Assembly: GCA_030152605.1 (NCBI GenBank)
Contig: JASLJB010000014.1
Coordinates: 1 to 5,334 of the forward strand
Direction of reading: 5' to 3'
Source of the DNA: Acinetobacter sp.
GTDB taxonomy: Bacteria > Pseudomonadota > Gammaproteobacteria > Pseudomonadales > Moraxellaceae
Length of the DNA stretch: 5,334 bases
Under the pieces are notes generated by a model. That model made no database searches, was not told the origin of the DNA, and saw only the letters and a program-made list of their open reading frames with translations. The translations under genes were made by a program, and so were the position numbers. Each line of letters opens with the position of its first letter. The stretch's first letter is position 1. Below are positions 1 through 5,334 of the stretch, piece by piece.

Positions 1-42
1 AGCACTTGGGTGGTATGCCGAATGTCAGGTGAGATTGAGCGA

Positions 43-80
43 AGCGTTACACTGTTGAACGTGGGAAAAATAGCGTTACA
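43..80. repeat. 9-base direct repeat in the trpA upstream region
   Basis: AGCGTTACA occurs at 43-51 and again at 72-80, 29 bases apart start to start. The second copy overlaps the proposed -10 box and the first overlaps a -10-like TACACT at 48-53. This could be a duplicated promoter element, a pair of sites for a regulator, or chance. Nothing else in the sequence decides between these. Confidence 0.4.
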
Positions 81-82
81 AT
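55..82 (+). promoter_or_regulatory. Probable sigma-70 promoter for the trpA-accD-folC-SPOR operon
   Basis: TTGAAC at 55-60 resembles a -35 box and TACAAT at 77-82 resembles a -10 box; they are separated by 16 bases. Transcription would start near 88-90 and give a leader of about 60 bases before the trpA start at 149. No -10 extension (TGn) is seen. The operon could also be read through from a gene upstream of the window, so this may be a secondary promoter. The call rests on two hexamers only. Confidence 0.45.
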
Positions 83-131
83 GCAGCATCTTGTATGTTT
101 ACTCAAGCAACTCCTCAAGTTTTAACTATTC

Positions 132-136
132 AAGGA
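132..136 (+). promoter_or_regulatory. Ribosome binding site of trpA (decides the start)
   Basis: AAGGA lies 12 bases before the ATG at 149. The spacing is somewhat long, but it is the only purine-rich site near either candidate start, and nothing comparable precedes the ATG at 95. Confidence 0.55.
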
Positions 137-148
137 AATTATAGCCCT

Positions 149-952
149 ATGTCTCGTTTAGTCACTCGATTTGCACAGCTTAAATCTCAACAGCGTAAGG
201 CTCTGGTTTCTTATGTCATGGCGGGTGATCCTCAACCTCAAGTTACCGTACCGCTGTTACATCAAATGGTTGCAGCCGGCGTGGACGTGATTGAATTGGG
301 CTTGCCGTTTTCTGATCCGATGGCCGATGGTCCCGTGATTGCTTTAGCCGGTGAACGCGCACTGCGTGGTGGCACCAGTACCTTAGATACTTTGGATATG
401 GTTGCAAGCTTCCGTCAACAAGATACTGAAACCCCTGTGGTATTGATGGGCTATCTCAATCCTGTTGAAGTGATCGGCTATGAGTCTTTTGTCGCACAAG
501 CGCACCAAGCGGGTGTAGATGGCCTAATCTTGGTCGATCTACCGCCTGAGGAAGCCCATGATCTCGATGTGATATTGAAAAAATATGATATGGATCAAAT
601 TTTCCTCTTGGCGCCGACTTCGACCGAAGAACGCATCAATTACGTGGCACAGCAGGCGCGTGGTTTTATCTATTATGTGTCGCTTAAAGGTGTCACCGGT
701 TCCGCAAGTTTGGATACCGCTGAAGCCGCGGCACGTATTGAAAAAATCAAAGCCGTGACTGATCTTCCAGTCGGTGTTGGGTTTGGGATCCGAGATGCAG
801 CCTCTGCAAAAGCCATGGGCCGTGTGGCCGATGCGGTGATTGTAGGCACGGCATTTGTTAAAAACTTTGAACATTTAGCACCAGAACACGCCGTGGAACA
901 AGCGGTGAATAAAGTCAAGGAGCTTCGAGCAGCGCTCGATGAGTTAATATGA
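149..952 (+). CDS. trpA: Tryptophan synthase alpha subunit
   Basis: TrpA cleaves indole-3-glycerol phosphate to indole and glyceraldehyde 3-phosphate and passes indole to the TrpB active site in the cytoplasmic alpha2-beta2 complex. The protein is a complete TIM barrel of 267 residues. The signature VIELGLPFSDPMADGP places the catalytic glutamate at residue 49 and aspartate at residue 60, exactly the E. coli numbering. A phosphate-binding GVGFGI segment and a GTAFVK segment follow near the C-terminus. The frame is open to an ATG at 95, but that start lacks a Shine-Dalgarno sequence and lies only a few bases after the proposed transcription start. The ATG at 149 has AAGGA at 132-136 and gives the family length, so it was chosen. 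The stop overlaps the accD start by 4 bases. trpB is not in the window, although only 148 bases upstream are visible. Confidence 0.97.
   Translation: MSRLVTRFAQLKSQQRKALVSYVMAGDPQPQVTVPLLHQMVAAGVDVIELGLPFSDPMADGPVIALAGERALRGGTSTLDTLDMVASFRQQDTETPVVLMGYLNPVEVIGYESFVAQAHQAGVDGLILVDLPPEEAHDLDVILKKYDMDQIFLLAPTSTEERINYVAQQARGFIYYVSLKGVTGSASLDTAEAAARIEKIKAVTDLPVGVGFGIRDAASAKAMGRVADAVIVGTAFVKNFEHLAPEHAVEQAVNKVKELRAALDELI
917..948 (+). promoter_or_regulatory. Possible hairpin-bridged ribosome binding site of accD
   Basis: AAGGAG at 917-922 is the best Shine-Dalgarno match near the accD start but lies 26 bases upstream of it. Between them TCGAGC (925-930) and GCTCGA (934-939) can pair as a perfect 6-bp stem with a 3-base loop. 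Folding it would remove 15 bases and leave an effective spacing of about 11. The segment also encodes the TrpA C-terminus, so codon constraint may explain it. A weak GAG at 941-943 is the simpler alternative, together with translational coupling. Confidence 0.35.
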
Positions 953-1845
953 ATCAAGAAGTAAAACCATGGAAAATACTCAGTCCAGTTACACCTTGGA
1001 CAGATCGTTCGGTGCCAGGGATTCAAGTTCCTGATCAACAACAAGCCTTAAAAGCGACGTTTACTGAGCCAACGATTGAGTGTTCAGAGTGTCATGCATT
1101 GGTGACGCAAACTGCAATGTCATTTAATGTCTATGTCTGCCCACAGTGTGATGAGCATCTGCGCATGAAAGCGCGTGATCGCTTGAACTGGTTTTTTGAT
1201 CAAGTTCATGAAGAACTCGGACAAGAATACGCAGCCAAAGATCCATTAAAATTCACCGATAGCCGCCCTTATCCAGAACGGATGAAAGAAGCGCAGAAAA
1301 AAACTGGTGAGACAGAAGCGTTAGTGGTGATGCGTGGTCAGCTCAAAGGCGCTGAAATGATGGCCTGTGCGTTTGAGTTTGACTTTATGGGTGGCTCAAT
1401 GGGTACCGTCGTGGGTGACCGTTTTGTTGCGGCGGCTGAACAAGCGATCGAACAGGGCTTGCCTTTGGTGTGCTTTGCAGCCTCTGGTGGCGCACGTATG
1501 CAAGAGGGCATGTTGTCTTTGATGCAAATGGCACGTACTTCTGCGGCGATTCAAAAACTGAAAGATGCGCGACTGCCGTATATCGTGGTGTTGACCCATC
1601 CAGTTTATGGTGGTGTGACCGCGTCTTTGGCGATGTTGGGTGATGTGCATTTGGCTGAACCGAAGGCCATGATTGGCTTTGCAGGTAAACGCGTGATCGA
1701 ACAAACCGTGCGTGAAACGCTACAGGAACCGTTCCAACGTGCTGAATTTTTGCTTGATCATGGGGTAATCGACCAAATTGTCCATCGTCATGCATTACGT
1801 GATAATGTATATCGTATCGTAACGAAATTGATGAAATTACCTTGA
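949..1845 (+). CDS. accD: Acetyl-CoA carboxylase carboxyltransferase subunit beta
   Basis: AccD pairs with AccA to form the carboxyltransferase that moves the carboxyl group from biotin on AccB to acetyl-CoA, making malonyl-CoA for fatty acid synthesis in the cytoplasm. The 298-residue protein has an N-terminal zinc ribbon with cysteines 45, 48, 64 and 67 (CX2C-X15-CX2C, the E. coli spacing). The crotonase-type carboxyltransferase fold follows, with the glycine-rich DFMGGSMGTVVGDRF, the SGGARMQEG segment and HPVYGGVTASLAMLGD. Relative to E. coli, about 18 extra residues precede the zinc ribbon. The ATG at 949 overlaps the trpA stop as ATGA, and no other in-frame ATG precedes the zinc ribbon, so translation is probably coupled to trpA. 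The stop at 1843-1845 overlaps the folC TTG start. accA is not in the window. Confidence 0.97.
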   Translation: MNQEVKPWKILSPVTPWTDRSVPGIQVPDQQQALKATFTEPTIECSECHALVTQTAMSFNVYVCPQCDEHLRMKARDRLNWFFDQVHEELGQEYAAKDPLKFTDSRPYPERMKEAQKKTGETEALVVMRGQLKGAEMMACAFEFDFMGGSMGTVVGDRFVAAAEQAIEQGLPLVCFAASGGARMQEGMLSLMQMARTSAAIQKLKDARLPYIVVLTHPVYGGVTASLAMLGDVHLAEPKAMIGFAGKRVIEQTVRETLQEPFQRAEFLLDHGVIDQIVHRHALRDNVYRIVTKLMKLP

Positions 1846-3128
1846 CTTCAACTGCACCACTTGCAAGCGATCATTTACAAACATGGCTCAATTATTGGAG
1901 CCATGTTCACGTTACAGGGATTGATTTAGGCTTAGAGCGGGTCATTCCTGTGGCAGAAAAATTGGGTGTGATCCGCCCCAACGCCAAAGTCCTGACCGTT
2001 GCTGGCACCAATGGTAAAGGCTCCACCACCACGGCACTGGCAGCGATGCTCGATGCTGCGGGTTATCACGTGGGCTTATATCAGTCACCGCATATTTACC
2101 GTTTCAATGAGCGGGTCAAGTTGGGTGGGCAGGAAGTCGATGATCAGCGTTTGATTGACGCCTTTGTTGAGGTGGATCAAGCACGTCGTGACTGTGATTT
2201 AAGTTTATCTTTTTTTGAAGCCACCACACTGGCGGCATTTCTGATCTTTAAGCAACAGCAGTGTGATGTCTGGGTACTCGAAGTGGGTCTGGGTGGGCGT
2301 CTGGATGTGGTCAATGTGGTTGATCCAGATGTTGCCGTGATCACCAACATCGGTCTGGATCATACCGATTGGATCGGTGACAGTATCGAGAAGATTGCTT
2401 TCGAGAAAGCCGGCATTATTCGTCCACAGATCCCGGTGATATTTGCCGGTCGGCAGACACTGCCCGAAGCGATTAAAAATAAAGTAGACGCTTGCCAAGC
2501 CACGCTCTACGCTGCACATCATGATTATTTCTTTCAGCATGCTGAAGATGGCGAACACTGGATGCTGGCCACGCCGGGCTCGACACTGAGCTTGCCTGTC
2601 GGTCATTTGGCGATTGATAACCTGGCTGCTGCTGTCTGTGCGATTCTAAACAGTGGTTTAGTTGTATCTGAACAGGCCTTAGCCGCAGGAATTGCAGCGG
2701 CGCAATTGCCTGGTCGTTTCGATATCAGACAGATTGACAATAAAACTGTGATTTTTGATGCAGGTCACAATCCACATGGTGTAGAATTTCTGTTAAATCA
2801 ACTGGGTAGATATGTGGAAACGCATCCACAATTCACCGAGGTGGTTGCGGTATTTTCAATGCTTGCAGATAAAGATATCAATTCTGTAGTACAAGTGTTG
2901 AAAGGTCGGATATTAAAGTGGAAAATAGCCAAACTGTCTGTGCCTCGCGCAGCAGAACTGTCTCAATTAGAGTCTGCTTTAGCGGGTGAGACGGTAGAGC
3001 AATTTGAGCATTTACAAGCAGCATTTCAATCAGCGCTTGCAGAAACTAAAAATAATCAGCTGATTTTGGTGTGTGGTTCGTTTCATACCTTAGAAGCGAT
3101 CTGGGAGTATTTAGAAGAATGTCGATGA
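1842..3128 (+). CDS. folC: Bifunctional dihydrofolate synthase / folylpolyglutamate synthase
   Basis: FolC adds L-glutamate to dihydropteroate with ATP to make dihydrofolate, then adds further glutamates to reduced folates; it acts in the cytoplasm. The 428-residue protein is a Mur-ligase-type enzyme. The ATP-binding loop GTNGKGS is at residues 55-61, SPH at 82-84, EVGLGGRLD at about 147-155 and TNIGLDHTDWIG at 168-179. EKAGIIRP at 188-195 carries the lysine that is carbamylated in the family. GRFD (291-294) and DAGHNPH (306-312) mark the C-terminal domain. The start is a TTG whose last bases form the accD stop (TTGA). No in-frame ATG or GTG lies between the upstream in-frame stop at 1803-1805 and the conserved region, so TTG is required. 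No good Shine-Dalgarno sequence precedes it, which suggests coupling to accD. A strong hairpin lies in its early codons. Confidence 0.95.
   Translation: MTSTAPLASDHLQTWLNYWSHVHVTGIDLGLERVIPVAEKLGVIRPNAKVLTVAGTNGKGSTTTALAAMLDAAGYHVGLYQSPHIYRFNERVKLGGQEVDDQRLIDAFVEVDQARRDCDLSLSFFEATTLAAFLIFKQQQCDVWVLEVGLGGRLDVVNVVDPDVAVITNIGLDHTDWIGDSIEKIAFEKAGIIRPQIPVIFAGRQTLPEAIKNKVDACQATLYAAHHDYFFQHAEDGEHWMLATPGSTLSLPVGHLAIDNLAAAVCAILNSGLVVSEQALAAGIAAAQLPGRFDIRQIDNKTVIFDAGHNPHGVEFLLNQLGRYVETHPQFTEVVAVFSMLADKDINSVVQVLKGRILKWKIAKLSVPRAAELSQLESALAGETVEQFEHLQAAFQSALAETKNNQLILVCGSFHTLEAIWEYLEECR
1880..1907 (+). promoter_or_regulatory. Perfect 10-bp hairpin at the start of folC
   Basis: AACATGGCTC (1880-1889) and GAGCCATGTT (1898-1907) are exact reverse complements separated by an 8-base AT-rich loop. 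The structure begins 38 bases after the first base of the folC TTG start. No run of U follows it, so it is not an intrinsic terminator. It could protect or mark a processing end of the mRNA, or lower folC translation relative to accD. It also encodes the LQTWLNYWSHVH segment, part of which resembles a family motif, so its role is inferred only. Confidence 0.5.
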
Positions 3129-4234
3129 ATAACAAACAGCGCTGGATGGGCGGTGTTGTTCTATTGGGTGGTGGTGTGCTTTTAGCGGCATTGCTTCTAA
3201 AAGGCAAAGATGAAATTCATCAACAGGATACAGGTCCTCAGATCGAACATCCGGTCGAGCAAGCACGTCAGCCGAACAACACCAACACCGCGGCAGATGG
3301 GGAAGTGATTCAGTTACAGCCTTTAACTGTGGATGTGGCGACTGAGAAACGCTTGCTCGAAGAACAAAAGCGTTCACGTGAAAAAGCCGTTGCTGAACAA
3401 GAAGCCAAAGCTGCTGAATTCCTGAGAATGCAACAACAGGCCGAAGCCGATGCGGCACGCAAAGCAGCTGAAGAATATGCTGCCATGAATGCACGCCGTA
3501 AACCGGCCCAAGAAAGCTCAGACAATATCCCGCCTGAGCTGACTGAAGAAGCCAAAAACAAAGTCAATGCGCAAAAAACAGCAGCACAGCTCGCAGCGGA
3601 GAAAAAAGCAGCGGAGCAGAAAAAGCAGCAGCAACAGAACGCAGACACTGCAAAAAAGCAAGCTGAACAACGCCTTGCGGAAGAGCAGAAACGTAAAGCC
3701 GCTGAAAGCCAACGCAAAGCCGATGCCGATAAAAAGGCTGTTGATGATGCAAAGAAGAAATTAGAGGAAGAGAAAAAGCGTAAAGCTGCAGATGAAGCCA
3801 AGAAAAAGGCAGATGATGAAGCCAAACGCAAAGCTGCAGACGAAGCCAAACGTAAAGCTGCAGACGACGCCAAGAAAAAAGCAGATGAGGCCAGAAAGAA
3901 GGCCGATGATGCGAAACGCAAAGCTGCTGAAGAAGCCAAGAAAAAATCTGATGCCGATAAGGCTCGCGATATTTTAGAAAATGGCGACAAACAATGGATG
4001 GTGCAAGTTGCACTTGCCGCCAACCAAGCCAATGCCGATGCCATGGCCTCGAAGTTACGTGCCAAAGGTTATAAGGTCACGCAAAGTCCAACCTCAAAAG
4101 GCGTGCGGATCATGGTTGGACCGTCTAAAGATCGTGAAGCAGCCGATGCGATTCGTAAAAAGATCAACAACGATGCCAGCTTAAACATGAAGTCGGCATG
4201 GATCATCGACTGGGTGCCCTTAGAGCAACGTTAA
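3125..4234 (+). CDS. SPOR-domain membrane protein, DedD-like
   Basis: This is probably an inner-membrane cell-division protein whose C-terminal SPOR domain binds septal peptidoglycan stripped of peptide side chains. The 369-residue protein has a short cytoplasmic N-terminus, one membrane segment at about residues 8-25 (glycine, valine and leucine-rich, followed by KGK), and a long Ala/Lys/Glu/Gln-rich region at about 73-287. That region resembles the TolA helical stalk and should cross the periplasm. The SPOR domain at about 290-361 opens with WMVQVALAA and ends with SAWIIDW. Its place after accD-folC matches dedD of E. coli. The ATG at 3125 overlaps the folC stop as ATGA and has AGAAG at 3113-3117 with a spacing of 7. 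An ATG at 3119 (adding Met-Ser) is possible, and the GTG at 3071 is unlikely. The stalk is the least conserved part and contains tandem repeats. Confidence 0.88.
   Translation: MNNKQRWMGGVVLLGGGVLLAALLLKGKDEIHQQDTGPQIEHPVEQARQPNNTNTAADGEVIQLQPLTVDVATEKRLLEEQKRSREKAVAEQEAKAAEFLRMQQQAEADAARKAAEEYAAMNARRKPAQESSDNIPPELTEEAKNKVNAQKTAAQLAAEKKAAEQKKQQQQNADTAKKQAEQRLAEEQKRKAAESQRKADADKKAVDDAKKKLEEEKKRKAADEAKKKADDEAKRKAADEAKRKAADDAKKKADEARKKADDAKRKAAEEAKKKSDADKARDILENGDKQWMVQVALAANQANADAMASKLRAKGYKVTQSPTSKGVRIMVGPSKDREAADAIRKKINNDASLNMKSAWIIDWVPLEQR
3797..3958 (+). repeat. Tandem 21-24-base coding repeats in the SPOR protein stalk
   Basis: Residues 225-278 are seven head-to-tail units of 7 or 8 residues built on AK(K/R)KAADE: AKKKADDE, AKRKAADE, AKRKAADD, AKKKADE, ARKKADD, AKRKAAEE, AKKKSDAD. 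At DNA level the 24-base units at 3821-3844 and 3845-3868 differ at only two positions, which points to recent duplication. The repeats are in frame and probably lengthen an alpha-helical stalk. Unit number is likely to vary between strains. Confidence 0.8.
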
Positions 4235-4242
4235 GTTTTTAT

Positions 4243-4294
4243 TCAACCATTGCGCGACTGGCGCAGAGGTTGACGCTGATCAAAGCTATGATCA
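4243..4294. other. Two further inverted repeats in the convergent intergenic region
   Basis: TCAACC (4243-4248) pairs with GGTTGA (4268-4273), and inside it TGCGC (4251-4255) pairs with GCGCA (4261-4265) around a 5-base loop; an AT/GA mismatch separates the two stems. Next to it the palindrome TGATCA occurs at 4277-4282 and 4289-4294, able to pair across AAGCTA. The second copy includes the stop codon of the minus-strand phosphatase. Neither structure is followed by a T tract on either strand, so they do not look like intrinsic terminators. They may block exonucleases at the mRNA 3' ends. Confidence 0.45.
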
Positions 4295-4909
4295 AGGTAC
4301 CGCAAGTGTTAACGCACTTGCGGTATTTTTATTTTTGGCCAACTCTGCGCGAACCCACTGGATATTTTCATTGCTGAACACATTTTCAATATTGCGCCAG
4401 ATCGGATGGAAGCCATAGCCACCATGCTTCATTTCATTTAAAGCATCTTCTTTTGACCAATTTTGAAAGATAATCCGATACATCGCCACACTGGCGCCGG
4501 TACGATCAGAACCGTGATAGCAGTGTAGCAGCACTTGTTGTTGCTGCTGTTTGGCGAGTTGAATGTCTTGCATGACCAGTAATAGATCTTCACGATCTAG
4601 AGCCCAAGTGTGAATCGGAATATGTCGCAGGCTCTGCCTTTGTGATTGGAAAACAGCTTTATCTGAGTTGCGGCTGCGCAAATTGATCACACGATCAATG
4701 CCATGCTGATTCAGTAAGGGCAATAGACTGGCATCTGGCTGTTCACTGCGAAAGACCGTGTCGCTAATTTGGTAGAAGTTATTGGCTTGAGATAACTGTT
4801 GTCCCCACTGCGTTGGCCGCTGTTCAGCATCTAAGCTCGGTGAGGTGATACAGCCCGTGAGTAGGGTCGATGAAAGTACTAGGCCAATTGTAAGGTTTTT
4901 ATTCAGCAT
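4292..4909 (-). CDS. Lipoprotein with a tyrosine/dual-specificity phosphatase domain
   Basis: This is a probable cysteine-dependent phosphatase held in a membrane facing the periplasm. The 205-residue protein starts with a lipoprotein signal peptide: Lys4, a hydrophobic stretch, and the lipobox LTGC with the lipidated cysteine at residue 20. A compact phosphatase domain follows. FRSEQPD at 53-59 and VINLR at 74-78 are typical of the Siw14-like/DSP group. The P-loop HCYHGSDRTG gives nucleophile Cys130 and phosphate-binding Arg136 (CX5R). Asp105 is a candidate general acid. A run of five glutamines lies at 121-125, just before the active-site strand. The substrate is unknown; protein phosphotyrosine, inositol phosphates and other phosphoesters are all possible. 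The start lies 5 bases after the hydrolase stop, so the two are probably cotranscribed, but the Shine-Dalgarno sequence is weak (AAAGA). Residues 191-205 are encoded by the opposing operon's terminator. Confidence 0.85.
   Translation of the reverse strand: MLNKNLTIGLVLSSTLLTGCITSPSLDAEQRPTQWGQQLSQANNFYQISDTVFRSEQPDASLLPLLNQHGIDRVINLRSRNSDKAVFQSQRQSLRHIPIHTWALDREDLLLVMQDIQLAKQQQQQVLLHCYHGSDRTGASVAMYRIIFQNWSKEDALNEMKHGGYGFHPIWRNIENVFSNENIQWVRAELAKNKNTASALTLAVP
4298..4336 (+). terminator. Rho-independent terminator of the trpA-accD-folC-SPOR operon
   Basis: TACCGCAAGTG (4298-4308) and CACTTGCGGTA (4315-4325) form a perfect 11-bp stem with the loop TTAACG, followed by TTTTTATTTTT at 4326-4336. 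It lies 63 bases after the SPOR gene stop. On the minus strand no T tract follows the stem, so it should act only on plus-strand transcripts. It sits wholly inside the last codons of the opposing phosphatase gene. Confidence 0.92.
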
Positions 4910-4914
4910 AAAAT

Positions 4915-5334
4915 TTATTCTTTATCTATATTTAAGTGTGCTTCTAAGTGATGCGGATCGTGCGCACATAGGATCTTAACTTCAGGATGCATCTTTGCCA
5001 AGTATTGAATTTTTTTCAGTGTTTCTAGTCGCTTGTGAGTGTTGTGGGCCAAACTGCCTTGCATCCTTTTCAGTAGTGGCAGTTTGCGTTGCGGATTCAG
5101 TTCTCGCTGTGAAAAATAAGCATCGCCGCAGAAAAATAGCCAACCCTGTGCTGTATTGATCGCATAACCACAATGTCCCGGGCTATGTCCGGGCAATTCA
5201 ATCATCAATATGTCATCGGCAAAATCTTGAAAGCCGGCAACGCGCGAGAAATTAAACCATGCCTCACCGGCTTGTGCTTCTAAAAAGTTCCAGTAGCGAT
5301 GTTGCTGAAACTGCGCTGAGCGATAGCGCATTGT
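4915..5334 (-). CDS. Metallo-beta-lactamase-fold hydrolase, C-terminal part (cut by window edge)
   Basis: Only the 3' portion is present, and the frame runs open through the window end. The Met at 5331 is most likely internal, because the N-terminal HxHxDH metal-binding motif of the family is missing and must lie outside. The visible 139 codons carry the later metal ligands. ELPGHSPGH gives the third-motif histidine (with a second histidine four residues on), FFCGDAYF gives the bridging aspartate, and LCAHDPHH gives the last histidine. This supports a two-metal hydrolase of the lactonase/glyoxalase II-like group. The substrate cannot be assigned, and true beta-lactamase activity is not implied. 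The stop TAA at 4915-4917 lies 5 bases before the lipoprotein phosphatase gene, so the two probably share a transcript whose promoter is outside the window. Confidence 0.85.
   Translation of the reverse strand, partial: TMRYRSAQFQQHRYWNFLEAQAGEAWFNFSRVAGFQDFADDILMIELPGHSPGHCGYAINTAQGWLFFCGDAYFSQRELNPQRKLPLLKRMQGSLAHNTHKRLETLKKIQYLAKMHPEVKILCAHDPHHLEAHLNIDKE

Noticed and set aside
1..89. Possible ends of upstream genes: short plus-strand frames stopping at 30-32 and 56-58, and a minus-strand frame from an ATG at 87-89 open to the window edge
   Set aside because: Each is under 30 codons, with no recognised sequence and no Shine-Dalgarno sequence for the minus-strand ATG. Upstream sequence would decide; an upstream gene's C-terminus may be here but cannot be assigned.
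95..148. Start of trpA at 95, giving 285 residues
   Set aside because: No ribosome binding site; the ATG at 149 restores the family length and puts the catalytic residues at 49 and 60 as in E. coli.
3567..3977. Open +1-frame stretches inside the SPOR gene with Lys/Pro/Met-rich products
   Set aside because: They follow from the same repetitive codons; no ribosome binding site or recognisable protein was seen, and the gene's own frame is intact.
4001..4017. Near-palindrome GTGCAAGTTGCAC and overlapping GCAAGT/ACTTGC stem in the SPOR domain coding region
   Set aside because: It is short, lies within conserved SPOR codons, and has no neighbouring signal; chance is sufficient.
3310..4065. Long minus-strand open frame of 251 codons rich in Ala, Ser and Phe
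   Set aside because: It is the antisense of the Lys/Ala/Glu-rich SPOR stalk, where codon bias removes stops on the opposite strand. It has no plausible domain, and the plus-strand gene is well supported.
4298..4325. On the minus strand the terminator contains AAGTGCGTT, 8 of 9 bases of the Pasteurellaceae DNA uptake core AAGTGCGGT, which often occurs in terminators
   Set aside because: It is one imperfect copy in a genome that does not look like Pasteurellaceae; no second copy was noticed in the window.
5174..5192. GC-rich inverted repeat CCCGG/CCGGG in the hydrolase gene
   Set aside because: Only 5 bp, and it falls on the codons of the conserved HSPGH metal-binding motif.

Overview
The window reads as chromosomal core DNA from a gammaproteobacterium, most likely Moraxellaceae and probably Acinetobacter. 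That placement rests on the remembered character of TrpA and FolC, the 267-residue TrpA, the AccD with an N-terminal extension of about 18 residues, and the moderate GC content. The genus is an inference, because no database comparison was possible. No tRNA, rRNA, CRISPR, insertion sequence, integrase or phage gene is visible.

Layout: positions 1-148 hold a probable promoter and leader, including a 9-base direct repeat. From 149 to 4234 there is one plus-strand operon, trpA-accD-folC-SPOR (a dedD-like gene), packed with no intergenic space. All three junctions are 4-base start/stop overlaps: ATGA, TTGA and ATGA. It ends in a strong rho-independent terminator at 4298-4336. From 4915 to 5334 and from 4292 to 4909 a convergent minus-strand pair runs toward it: the 3' part of a metallo-beta-lactamase-fold hydrolase, which is cut by the window edge, then a lipoprotein with a cysteine-phosphatase active site.

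The operon makes the alpha subunit of tryptophan synthase, the carboxyltransferase beta subunit of acetyl-CoA carboxylase (first step of fatty acid synthesis), the dihydrofolate/folylpolyglutamate synthase, and a membrane-anchored, peptidoglycan-binding SPOR protein. The order accD-folC-dedD is a widely conserved proteobacterial cluster. In E. coli cvpA and purF follow dedD; here a terminator and the convergent pair follow instead.

I see no complete novel system. The points most worth a second look are a perfect 10-bp hairpin in the first codons of folC just after a rare TTG start, the operon terminator embedded in the last codons of the opposing phosphatase gene, a hairpin that could bring a distant Shine-Dalgarno sequence into range for accD, and the pairing of a hydrolase gene with a lipoprotein phosphatase gene.
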